A program made the translations under genes and the position numbers. Source: Bog-756 sp052326605 (lineage in GTDB: Bacteria; Actinomycetota; Acidimicrobiia; Acidimicrobiales; RAAP-2). Taken from it: a DNA stretch of 64,000 bases. The DNA lies in assembly GCA_052326605.1 (NCBI GenBank), contig JBKQMB010000092.1, positions 38,994 through 102,993 of the forward strand. The letters are read 5' to 3'. The stretch's first letter is position 1; every line of letters begins with the position of its first letter. Positions 8,760-15,933 of this stretch are shown in pieces. The notes beneath the pieces were generated by a model. That model saw nothing but the letters and a program-made list of their open reading frames with translations. It ran no database searches and was not told where the DNA came from.

Positions 8760-10037
8760 TGACTCTCCCATCCCAGGTGTCTCCGGTCGATGCTGCTCGA
8801 CGCTCGTCGTCACTCTGTCCTCCTGCTCCGTCAACTCCGCACTCTGTCCTCCTGCTCCGTCCTCCAGGGCCTCTGCCAGCACCGTCAGGGAGCGTCGCAA
8901 CTCGTCGTCGCCGCTCGCGTCGACCACGGCACCGAGCTCCCGGTACGCGGCCTCGAGGGCGATCGCCACCGCGCCGAGTGCCCCGGCCGGATCACCCAGG
9001 TGCGAGATCCGGAGCCTCGGCGCCGTCTCCAGTGCGTCGCCCAGTCGCTGCTGGACCAAGGGGAGGACAGCGCCCAGTGACCGAGACACGCCACCGCCGA
9101 TGACGATCACCTCCGGTTCGTAGGCAACGGCGCACGCCATGCAGCCGGCGAACAGAGCGTCGAGGATCCGTTCGCGCAACAGGACCCGGGGTCCGGGGTC
9201 GTCGCCGCCGAGCACCGCCATGGGACTCGGCTCCTCCAACCCGAGCTCCTCGGCCGCCCTGGTGATGGCGGTTTCGCTGATGACGTCCTCCAGCACGGTC
9301 CCGTCGAGCGCCACCGGTAGCATGCCGATCTCACCGACCAGGCCGGTTGCCCCGGTGAGCAGGCGACCCTGCAGGGCGACGCCGGCGCCCACGCCCGTCC
9401 CGATGGTCACCATCACGGCGACCTCGGCCCCGATGGCGGCCCCGGCACAGAGCTCGCCGAACAGGGCGAGGTTCGAGTCGTTCTCGACGATGCAGGTCCG
9501 TTCGAACCCCGCCTCGAGTTGCCGGCGGAAGCGGTCTCCCTCGATGGCCCTGAGGTTGGGTGCGTGGCGGATCCGCCCGGTGTCGGCCTGCACGACACCG
9601 GGTACACCGACCACAGCTGAAGTGGGGGGTGTCCGGCCCTGGTCGGCGCATGCCTTGGTCACCTGGTCGGTGAGCCAACCCGCCAGCTCCTTCGAGGTGC
9701 CCACCTGGGCCGTGGGGGCACGCCACGCGGACACCAGCCGTGCCCGATGGTCGGCCAGGATGAAGCGGGTCGATGTGCCCCCGATGTCGGTGCCGCAGAC
9801 CAGGTCGTCCGCGCCCCGGAATCCGAGTGTCTGGGTCGACCGGCCGATGGCCGGCCCGTTGGCCAGCGGTCCCTCGACGATCTGTCCGCCCTCGACCAGT
9901 TGGCGCACCAGCCGGGAGACGGTCGCCTTGCTGAGGCCCGTGTCGTGCACGATCTGCTGTCGGTTCGACTCGCCGCGGAGCACCACGGTCCGCATGATGG
10001 CGGCCTCGTTCTGGAGACGTGCGTCAGAGGTTCTCAC
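8760..10037 (-). CDS. ROK-family transcriptional repressor, frame open into the downstream lipoprotein gene
   Basis: An N-terminal winged helix (roughly residues 10-60, with STV-type recognition sequence GLSKATVSRLVRQL) is followed by a ROK sugar-kinase-like domain (about 80-375). The latter has the ATP-site motif CGTDIGGTSTRF and TIGTGVGAGVAL. The usual ROK zinc motif (CxCGxxGCxE) is absent after GEIGMLPV, so ligand sensing may differ. The start is GTG 10035-10037, because homologues begin just before this winged helix. About 50 residues of unlike sequence follow the ROK fold, and no stop is met before the lipoprotein start at 8759, giving a potential 980-residue product. It probably represses its own operon through the palindrome at 10057-10071. 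A peptide-importer operon is an unusual target, since ROK proteins mostly sense sugars. Confidence 0.85.
8811..8861. repeat. 22-bp perfect direct repeat in the ROK/lipoprotein linker
   Basis: Two identical 22-base copies at 8811-8832 and 8840-8861, 29 bases apart start to start. They lie in the stretch that joins the ROK frame to the lipoprotein frame. The offset is not a multiple of three, so each copy is read in a different frame (EDGAGGQS versus LTEQEDRV). It looks like a slippage or duplication scar. Confidence 0.9.
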
Positions 10038-10056
10038 CGGGCCTGCCCGGGTGTAA

Positions 10057-10071
10057 GTTTCACTGTGAGAC
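10057..10071. promoter_or_regulatory. Palindromic operator candidate for the ROK repressor
   Basis: GTTTCACTGTGAGAC is a 15-base palindrome with one mismatched pair around a central T. It starts 3 bases downstream of the -10 box of the predicted operon promoter and covers the expected transcription start, so a bound repressor would block initiation. It lies 20 bases upstream of the ROK start codon. Autoregulation is inferred from position. Confidence 0.65.
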
Positions 10072-10073
10072 AG

Positions 10074-10102
10074 GTTCTAGGTTTGCACCGGCAGCTTGTC
10101 AA
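10074..10102 (-). promoter_or_regulatory. Promoter of the peptide-import operon
   Basis: On the minus strand TTGACA (10102-10097), a perfect -35 consensus, is followed after exactly 17 bases by TAGAAC (10079-10074). A start near 10067 gives a leader of about 30 bases before the ROK GTG. It shares the 89-base gap with the divergent hydrolase gene at 10127. Confidence 0.75.
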
Positions 10103-10126
10103 GGTGGATGAGACCGGGGGAGCCCG

Positions 10127-11326
10127 ATGTGCGATTCGTTCGTGACCGTCACCGACGACGGGGTGATGTTCGCCAAGAACAGCGACCGCGACCCCAACGA
10201 GTCCCAGGTGCTCCAGTGGGTCGGGGCCGCCGACCATCAGGCCGGGGCCCGTGTCTCCTGCACGTGGATCGACATCCCCCAGGTCGCCCACACCCACGCG
10301 GTGCTGGTCTCCCGCCCGTGGTGGATGTGGGGGGCGGAGATGGGGGCCAACGAGCACGGGGTGGTCATCGGCAACGAGGCCGTGTTCACCAAGGGCCCCC
10401 ATGGCGGCAAGGCGCTCCTCGGCATGGACCTGGTGCGCCTGGGTCTCGAGCGGGCCACCACGGCCGAGGGGGCCGTGGCCGTCATCATCGAACTGCTCGA
10501 GCGCCACGGCCAGGGAGGCCCTTGCAGCCACGAGCGCCCCGGCTTCACCTACGACAACAGCTTTCTGGTGGCCGATCCCACCGGCGCGTTGGTGGTGGAG
10601 ACAGCTGGCCGCCAGTGGGCCACCGAGGCCGTCGCCGGTAGGGGGCGCAGCATCTCCAACGGCCTCACGATCCCCTCCTTCGCCCGGGGGCACGCCGATC
10701 GGGTCCGCACGTGGGTGGCCTCGGCATCGGCCCGCCGCCGGCTGACCGAGCCGCTGGCCTGCCGGGCACGCGGCCCGGCCGACCTCATGGAGGCTCTCCG
10801 CGACCACGGCGGCACCCCGTCCCCGCGATGGTCGGCCGTCCACGGCGGCCTGGGTGCACCGTGCGTCCATGCGGGAGGGATCCTCTCGTCCAGCCAGACG
10901 ACGGCGTCCTGGGTCTCCGACCTGCGGGACGGACCCCGTCATTGGGCGACCGCCACCTCGGCACCCTGTACGTCCCTGTTCAAGCCGGTGGAGATCGCCT
11001 CTCCGGTGGACCTCGGCCCGGTGCCCACCAACGTCTTCGATCCGTGGACGACCTGGTGGCGCCACGAACTCCTGCACCGGAGCACCATGGTCGCCCACGG
11101 CACGCTGTTGCCCCGCTACCACCACGCCCGCACCCGAACCGAGTCGGGGTGGTTCGCCGATCCCCCCTCCTCGGAGGCGGCCTTCCGTGAGGCCGATCAC
11201 CTCGAGCATCAGTGGTTGGCCGACGTCTCCTCCGCCCGCCTGCACGATGGCCGCCCGGCATGGGTTCGCCGAACGTGGCGGGCAGTCGATCGTGCCGCCC
11301 GGATCGACGAGGAGCTCCACCGGTGA
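10127..11326 (+). CDS. Secernin-like / C69-type N-terminal nucleophile hydrolase
   Basis: A 399-residue protein starting Met-Cys-Asp-Ser-Phe, where Cys2 would become the N-terminal nucleophile once Met is removed, as in peptidase family C69 dipeptidases and secernins. The following FAKNSDRDPNE and the downstream motifs WMWGAEMGANEHGVVIGNEAV and TYDNSFLVADPTGALVVET are typical of the Ntn-hydrolase fold of this family. The start is supported by GGGGGAG just upstream. No signal peptide, so cytoplasmic. Its stop overlaps the GTG of the amine oxidase gene (GTGA), so the two form an operon. It lies divergent from the peptide-import operon, and a peptidase or amidase role beside a peptide importer is plausible. 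Confidence 0.85.
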   Translation: MCDSFVTVTDDGVMFAKNSDRDPNESQVLQWVGAADHQAGARVSCTWIDIPQVAHTHAVLVSRPWWMWGAEMGANEHGVVIGNEAVFTKGPHGGKALLGMDLVRLGLERATTAEGAVAVIIELLERHGQGGPCSHERPGFTYDNSFLVADPTGALVVETAGRQWATEAVAGRGRSISNGLTIPSFARGHADRVRTWVASASARRRLTEPLACRARGPADLMEALRDHGGTPSPRWSAVHGGLGAPCVHAGGILSSSQTTASWVSDLRDGPRHWATATSAPCTSLFKPVEIASPVDLGPVPTNVFDPWTTWWRHELLHRSTMVAHGTLLPRYHHARTRTESGWFADPPSSEAAFREADHLEHQWLADVSSARLHDGRPAWVRRTWRAVDRAARIDEELHR

Positions 11327-12684
11327 CGGACACCCGCGTGACTGTGGTCGGAGCCGGCCTGTCCGGTCTGGCGGCGGCCCGGAGGCTGCACTCGTCCGGG
11401 GTCGACGTGCTCGTCCTCGAGGCCCGATCGCGGGTGGGGGGCCGCACCGAGGGAGGGCACACCGAGGACGGGACTCCCGTCGAACTGGGCGGGCAGTGGG
11501 TGGGCCCCAGCCAGACCCGGATGTACGCCCTGATCGCGGAGCTCGGACTGGAGACGTTCCCGACCTACAACCGCGGCGAGCACATGGTGCAGCTGGGAGG
11601 ATCGCAGGGCCGGATGGCATCGAAGCGCGGCGCGGTGCCCAAGCTGAATCCGTTCGTCCTGGCCGATCTCTTCCAGGGCCTGTCCCGGTTCAAGCGCCTG
11701 GCCGACCGGGTCCCCCTCGACCGGCCCTGGACCGGGCCCGATGCCAGGGCACTGGACAGCCAGACACTGGAGACGTGGATCCTCCGAAACCTCCGCACCC
11801 GGACGGGACGCAACTACTTCCGGGTGGCCACCGAGGCGGTCTTCTCGGCGGAGAGCAGCAACCTCTCGGCCCTGCACGCCCTCTTCTACGCCCACTCGGG
11901 AACCGACTTCGAGGGGCTGTTGAGCACCGACGGAGGGGCCCAGCAGGATCGGGTCGTCGGAGGGTCGATCCGGGTCAGCGAAACGATGGCGACCGGCCTC
12001 GGCGAGCGGGTCCGCCTCGACAGCCCGGTGCGGCGCATCGAACAGGACGGGGGGTGGGTGAGGGTCACCACCCGGGCCGGTGAGACCTACGAGTCCGAGC
12101 GGGTCATCGTCACGCTCCCTCCGACGCTCGCCGGGCGGCTCGAGTACGACCCGATCCTCCCTTCGTGGAGGGACCAGCTGACCCAGCGACTGCCGGCGGG
12201 CTCGGTCATCAAGCTGCAGGCCGTCTACGAAGAGCCGTTCTGGCGTGACGACGGCCTCACCGGTCAGGCGGCATCGGACCGGGGGCCGGTGAAGGTGACC
12301 TTCGACAACTCGCCCCCGGGCGGGCACCCTGGTGTGATGATGGGGTTCATCGAGGCCGGCGACGGCCGTGCCGCCGCCCGGCTGTCCCTCGGGGAACGCC
12401 GCGCCGCCGCCATCGCGTGCTTCGTCCGGTACTTCGGGCTCCGGGCGGCCGCGCCTGTCGAGTACATCGAGCGGGACTGGATGGCCGAGGAGTTCAGCCG
12501 GGGATGCTACGGCGCCCACTTCACGCCCGGCGTCTGGAGCGACTTCGGATCGGCACTCACCGAGCCGGTGGGCCTCGTCCACTGGGCCGGTGCCGAGTGC
12601 TCCCCGGTGTGGAACGGGTACATGGAGGGCGCCGTTCGCTCGGGGGAGCAGACGGCCGACGACGTCGTGGCCACCCTGGCGTGA
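11323..12684 (+). CDS. Flavin-dependent monoamine oxidase family protein
   Basis: A 453-residue FAD protein of the amine oxidase family. The N-terminal Rossmann dinucleotide motif VVGAGLSGLAAARRL is followed by VLEARSRVGGRTEGG, the FAD-ribose Glu and GG motif. The C-terminus has HWAGAECSPVWNGYMEGA, the segment that closes over the flavin. Substrates of the family are primary amines and polyamines, oxidised with O2 to aldehyde, ammonia and H2O2. GTG 11323 overlaps the preceding stop by 4 bases and gives the expected N-terminus immediately before the FAD motif. The exact amine is not deducible. Confidence 0.9.
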   Translation: MTDTRVTVVGAGLSGLAAARRLHSSGVDVLVLEARSRVGGRTEGGHTEDGTPVELGGQWVGPSQTRMYALIAELGLETFPTYNRGEHMVQLGGSQGRMASKRGAVPKLNPFVLADLFQGLSRFKRLADRVPLDRPWTGPDARALDSQTLETWILRNLRTRTGRNYFRVATEAVFSAESSNLSALHALFYAHSGTDFEGLLSTDGGAQQDRVVGGSIRVSETMATGLGERVRLDSPVRRIEQDGGWVRVTTRAGETYESERVIVTLPPTLAGRLEYDPILPSWRDQLTQRLPAGSVIKLQAVYEEPFWRDDGLTGQAASDRGPVKVTFDNSPPGGHPGVMMGFIEAGDGRAAARLSLGERRAAAIACFVRYFGLRAAAPVEYIERDWMAEEFSRGCYGAHFTPGVWSDFGSALTEPVGLVHWAGAECSPVWNGYMEGAVRSGEQTADDVVATLA

Positions 12685-12696
12685 CGCGGAGGCGTC
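12683..12696. terminator. Weak hairpin between convergent genes
   Basis: GACGC GGAG GCGTC forms a perfect 5-bp stem with a 4-base loop. It overlaps the stop codon of the amine oxidase gene, in the 16-base gap before the convergent gene at 12701. There is no T-run, so only a weak bidirectional terminator is suggested. Confidence 0.3.
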
Positions 12697-12700
12697 CCGG

Positions 12701-13906
12701 TCAGTCGCCGGCCAGGGTGGCGACCACGTCCACCAGCCGGTCGAGCTCCTCGTCGGTGTTGTAGTAGTGCGGTGATGCCCGGACCACGGCCTCAGGGTTG
12801 GGGGCAGCCATGTCGAGCCGGGCGAAGTGGGACTCGCTCACCGAGACGTTGATGCCGGTCGCCAGCGCGGCCTGCTTCACCCGTGCGGGCGTCGCAGCGT
12901 CCATGGTGAAGGTGACGATCCCCGAGCGGCGTTGCCCGCCGTCGTGGACGTGCACCCCGTCGAGGCCGGCCAGGGTGCCACGGAGTCGTTCGCCCAGGGC
13001 GCCCACACATGCGGCGATGGAGTCGAGGCCGAGGGACAGGGCGTGGTCGATGGCCACCCCGAATCCGATGAAGGCGGCAACGGGCACCTCGAACTCGAGG
13101 AAGCGTTCGGCCCCGGGACGGAGCTCGAAGTGGTCGGCGTCGTACCAGAGGGCCGAGCTCCAGCTGATGCCCGGCGGCCGCAACCGCTCGGCGAAGGAGC
13201 GCTCCACGTAGAGCAGCCCGGTGCCCCGGGGCCCGCGCAGCCACTTGCGGCCGGTGGCGGTGGCCACCTGGCAACCGATGGCACCGACGTCGACCTGCAG
13301 CTGGCCGACACTCTGACAGGCATCGAGGAAGAAGGGGACCCCGGCCCGGCGAGAGGCCGCGCCGGCCTCCTCGACGGGATTGACCAGCCCGCGGTGCGTC
13401 CCGATGTGGGTGACGGCGACCAGTGCGACACCCCCGGGATCGAGAGCAGCCGCCAATGCGTCGAGGTCGACGGTGCCGTCGGCCATGCTCGGCACCACCT
13501 CGACGGTCGCTCCCGTCAGCTCGCAGACCTGCAGGAGCCCGAGGTAGTGGCTGTCGTGGGCCAGTCGGTCGGCCAGGATGCGCTGGTGGCGGGCGATGCC
13601 GCCCCCGTGGGCAAAGCCCCAGAGTGCCTTTGTCCACGACTGGGTGTCCGACCCGGTCACCACCACGTCGCCGTCGTCGGCACCGAGCAGGCGGGCTGCC
13701 GAGGAGCGCAGCGCCACCAGTCGATCGGCGACCGAGGCAGCGGCCTCATAGCCGCCCTGGGCCGCCTCGCGCCGGAGATGCCCCACCACGGCGTCGAGCG
13801 TCGCCTGTGTGGCGAGGGCGGCACCGGCGTTGTTGAGGTGGGCGATCCCCCGGCAGCCGGGGGTGGCCGAGCGTTCGGTCTCTACGTCGATGGGGCCGGG
13901 CACCAC
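12701..13906 (-). CDS. Class V aminotransferase-fold PLP enzyme
   Basis: About 401 residues of fold-type I PLP enzyme, class V (cysteine desulfurase, isopenicillin N epimerase and EgtE-like group). The N-terminal HLNNAGAALAT matches the group's substrate-binding start. FFLDACQSVGQLQVDV holds the PLP-nitrogen Asp and Gln, and ATGRKWLRGPRGTGLLYV holds the Schiff-base Lys. The C-terminal VRASPHYYNTDEELDRLVD is typical of the epimerase-like branch. The start is taken as GTG 13906 (a second GTG at 13903 is adjacent), 5 bases after a TAGCCT box, which suggests a leaderless transcript. It is divergent from pdxH, which makes its cofactor. The reaction is undetermined, and no other ergothioneine genes are near. 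Confidence 0.85.
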   Translation of the reverse strand: MVPGPIDVETERSATPGCRGIAHLNNAGAALATQATLDAVVGHLRREAAQGGYEAAASVADRLVALRSSAARLLGADDGDVVVTGSDTQSWTKALWGFAHGGGIARHQRILADRLAHDSHYLGLLQVCELTGATVEVVPSMADGTVDLDALAAALDPGGVALVAVTHIGTHRGLVNPVEEAGAASRRAGVPFFLDACQSVGQLQVDVGAIGCQVATATGRKWLRGPRGTGLLYVERSFAERLRPPGISWSSALWYDADHFELRPGAERFLEFEVPVAAFIGFGVAIDHALSLGLDSIAACVGALGERLRGTLAGLDGVHVHDGGQRRSGIVTFTMDAATPARVKQAALATGINVSVSESHFARLDMAAPNPEAVVRASPHYYNTDEELDRLVDVVATLAGD

Positions 13907-13911
13907 CGCGG

Positions 13912-13917
13912 AGGCTA
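13912..13917 (-). promoter_or_regulatory. -10 box of the class V aminotransferase gene
   Basis: TAGCCT on the minus strand ends 5 bases before GTG 13906 (8 before GTG 13903). It resembles the other TAnnnT boxes placed just ahead of start codons here, and a leaderless or near-leaderless mRNA is inferred. Confidence 0.45.
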
Positions 13918-13925
13918 GCTGGGCA

Positions 13926-13967
13926 ACCGCCCTCCCACTGGCTGGGGCCACCGCCCTCCCACTGGCT
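13926..13967. repeat. Two 18-bp direct repeats in a divergent promoter region
   Basis: ACCGCCCTCCCACTGGCT occurs at 13926-13943 and again at 13950-13967, period 24 bases. The pair lies between the aminotransferase promoter and the pdxH promoter. The second copy runs into the pdxH -10 box. It could be a binding site for a regulator of both genes, or a simple duplication. Confidence 0.8.
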
Positions 13968-13972
13968 AGGGT
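13967..13972 (+). promoter_or_regulatory. -10 box of pdxH (leaderless)
   Basis: TAGGGT ends exactly 6 bases before ATG 13979, so transcription would begin at the A of the start codon. No Shine-Dalgarno sequence is present in between. Confidence 0.6.
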
Positions 13973-13978
13973 CGTTGC

Positions 13979-14590
13979 ATGACCGAAGTGCAAGAGCCGC
14001 TCGACGAAGGCACCGTCGATCCCGATCCGCTGGTCCAGTTCGGTCGATGGTACGAGCGGGCGGCGACCGTGACGGCCAGCCCCGAGGCCATGGCCGTGGC
14101 CACCGCCGATTCCGAGGGCCGTCCGTCGGTGCGCATGGTGCTGCTCAAGTCCTGGGGCGACGATGGATTCACGTTCTTCACCAACTATGACAGCCCCAAG
14201 GGCCATCAGCTGGCCGAGAACCCCCATGCCGCCCTCCTGTTCTACTGGGAGCCGCTGGGCTGCCAGGTGCGGATCGAGGGACCGGCCGACCGGACCGGCG
14301 CAGAGCAGTCCGACGCCTACTTCGCCACCAGGCCACACGCCAGCCAGGTCGGCGCCCATGCGTCCCGGCAGAGTTGGGCCATCGAGGACCGCGCTGCCCT
14401 CGACCGCCGGGTGGAGGAGCTCGAGACCGAGTACGCCGGACAGCCGGTGCCGCGGCCCCCGTGGTGGGGCGGGGTGCGGATCGCCCCGGTCTCCTTCGAG
14501 TTCTGGCAGCAACGCGACAACCGCCTGCACGACCGGCTCCGGTACACCCCGGATGGTGACGGGTGGAGCATCACCCGCCTCCAGCCCTGA
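13979..14590 (+). CDS. pdxH: Pyridoxine/pyridoxamine 5'-phosphate oxidase
   Basis: A 203-residue FMN-dependent oxidase that converts pyridoxine or pyridoxamine 5'-phosphate to pyridoxal 5'-phosphate with O2, the last step of PLP synthesis and salvage. Family hallmarks are EAMAVATADSEGRPSVRMVLLK (FMN and substrate contacts; here an internal stretch), FTFFTNYDSPKGHQL, ALLFYWEPLGCQVRIEG, SYF-like AYFATRPHASQVGA, PPWWGGVRI, and the C-terminal FWQQRDNRLHDR with the conserved RLHDR that binds phosphate. Length is normal. It is predicted to be leaderless and sits divergent from a PLP enzyme, so the cofactor-making and cofactor-using genes share a promoter region. Confidence 0.95.
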   Translation: MTEVQEPLDEGTVDPDPLVQFGRWYERAATVTASPEAMAVATADSEGRPSVRMVLLKSWGDDGFTFFTNYDSPKGHQLAENPHAALLFYWEPLGCQVRIEGPADRTGAEQSDAYFATRPHASQVGAHASRQSWAIEDRAALDRRVEELETEYAGQPVPRPPWWGGVRIAPVSFEFWQQRDNRLHDRLRYTPDGDGWSITRLQP

Positions 14591-14617
14591 CCCGACCCGG
14601 GCCGGCCCCGGCACATC

Positions 14618-14653
14618 GGATCGGAAGGCAGGCGGGGATCGGAAGGCAGGCGG
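14618..14653. repeat. 18-bp perfect tandem duplication upstream of the acyl-CoA dehydrogenase gene
   Basis: GGATCGGAAGGCAGGCGG occurs twice head to tail (14618-14635 and 14636-14653), in the 85-base gap between pdxH and the dehydrogenase. It lies 10 bases upstream of the predicted -10 box, where a -35 element or activator site would sit. Confidence 0.9.
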
Positions 14654-14663
14654 CCCTGCGCAG

Positions 14664-14669
14664 TATGTT
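14664..14669 (+). promoter_or_regulatory. -10 box of the acyl-CoA dehydrogenase gene (leaderless)
   Basis: TATGTT ends 6 bases before ATG 14676. This spacing puts the transcription start on the start codon. Confidence 0.6.
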
Positions 14670-14675
14670 CTTGGC

Positions 14676-15872
14676 ATGGCAGACGATGCGTCCCTGGTGC
14701 ACGATCGGACCAGCCAGCTCTTGGAAGAGCTCGATCCCCGGACGGTACCGGTCGAGGAGTTCCGCTCCCGCCAGTACGACCTGGGGCTGGCCTGGGTGGG
14801 CTTCCCCGAGGGCTATGGGGGCCTCGGCCTTCCCCCCGGGCTCCAGCGCGAGGCGGACCGGCGCCTCGGCGAGGCCGGTGCCCAGGGGCCCGGGGCGAGG
14901 GAGTTCTTCGGGCTGACCATGGCGGGGCCGACCGTGGTCACCCACGGGTCGGACGAGCTGCGCGAGCGCTTGCTCCGGAAGACGTTCACCGGCCAGGTGT
15001 CGTGGTGCCAGCTGTTCAGCGAGCCCGGATCGGGGTCGGACCTGGCCGGGCTGTATACCCGCGCCGTCCGCGACGGTGACGAGTGGGTCATCTCCGGCCA
15101 GAAGGTCTGGAACACCCTGGCCCACATCGCCGACCGGGGCATGCTGGTGGCGCGCACCGATCCCGAGGCGCCGAAGCACAAGGGCCTCACCTACTTCGCC
15201 CTGGACATGCACGCCGACGGCGTCGAAGTGCGACCCCTGCGCCAGATGACCGGCGAGGCCGAATTCAACGAGGTCTACCTCACCGAGGTGCGGGTTCCCG
15301 ACGCCGATCGCATCGGAGACGTCGGCGAGGGCTGGCGGGTGGCCATGACGACGCTGTCCAACGAGCGCACCAGCATCGGCGGCGGGGGCGGGCCGCCCAC
15401 CCGAGGATCGGGCTCGATCGCCGAGGCGCTGCGGATCTGGCAGAGCGAGGGGTTCCGGCAGAACCCGGTCGACCGCGACCGCCTGACGAAGCTGTGGATC
15501 GAATGGGAGGTCCTGCGCCTGACCAACATGCGGGCCGGCCAGAACCGGAAGGCCGGCAACCCGGGCCCCGAGGGCTCGATCGCCAAGCTGATGTTCGCCG
15601 AGGTCAACATGCGCATCTACGAACTGTGCGTGGACCTGCTCGGCTCGGACGCCCTGGTCGGCTACGACTACACCATGCGCCGGGCCGAGGCCCTCGGCCT
15701 GATCGGCCCCCCGGGCTCCGCCCGCAAGATGTTCATCAGGTCGCGTGCCAACTCGATCGAGGGCGGCACCTCGGAGATCCAGCGGAACATCCTCGGGGAG
15801 CGGATCCTCGGGCTGCCCGGCGACGTCCGGGTCGACAAGGAGATGGCATGGTCGAAGGTGCCGCGGAGTTGA
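14676..15872 (+). CDS. Acyl-CoA dehydrogenase family protein
   Basis: A 398-residue FAD flavoprotein that would oxidise an acyl-CoA to the 2-enoyl-CoA. An N-terminal helical domain contains GFPEGYGGLGLPPG. The FAD and substrate motif is CQLFSEPGSGSDLAGLYTRA, and the beta domain has WVISGQKVWNTLA. The C-terminal helical domain ends with SIEGGTSEIQRNILGERILGLP, whose first Glu corresponds to the catalytic base of medium-chain acyl-CoA dehydrogenase. Length is typical of the actinobacterial FadE type. ATG 14676 was chosen because it follows the TATGTT box at leaderless spacing and gives the usual N-terminal length. The gene is followed after 61 bases by a thioesterase-like gene. Substrate chain type unknown. 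Confidence 0.92.
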   Translation: MADDASLVHDRTSQLLEELDPRTVPVEEFRSRQYDLGLAWVGFPEGYGGLGLPPGLQREADRRLGEAGAQGPGAREFFGLTMAGPTVVTHGSDELRERLLRKTFTGQVSWCQLFSEPGSGSDLAGLYTRAVRDGDEWVISGQKVWNTLAHIADRGMLVARTDPEAPKHKGLTYFALDMHADGVEVRPLRQMTGEAEFNEVYLTEVRVPDADRIGDVGEGWRVAMTTLSNERTSIGGGGGPPTRGSGSIAEALRIWQSEGFRQNPVDRDRLTKLWIEWEVLRLTNMRAGQNRKAGNPGPEGSIAKLMFAEVNMRIYELCVDLLGSDALVGYDYTMRRAEALGLIGPPGSARKMFIRSRANSIEGGTSEIQRNILGERILGLPGDVRVDKEMAWSKVPRS

Positions 15873-15933
15873 GGTCGAGGCCCGCCGATGGCCCCGGGCC
15901 CGGCGTGGGCCGCGCGCCCGACATTTCGACCCG

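Noticed and set aside
8811..8861. Idea that removing one unit of the 29-base duplication restores a normal ROK stop overlapping the lipoprotein start.
   Set aside because: Frame arithmetic does not fit: deletion of 29 bases moves ROK into the third frame, which stays open well into the lipoprotein gene. A one-base slip of the right sign fits instead.
10034..11620. A long minus-strand open frame (528 codons) opposite the secernin-like gene.
   Set aside because: Low-complexity Arg/Gly/Pro composition. The plus strand carries a well-formed Ntn hydrolase with start, ribosome site and coupling to the next gene.
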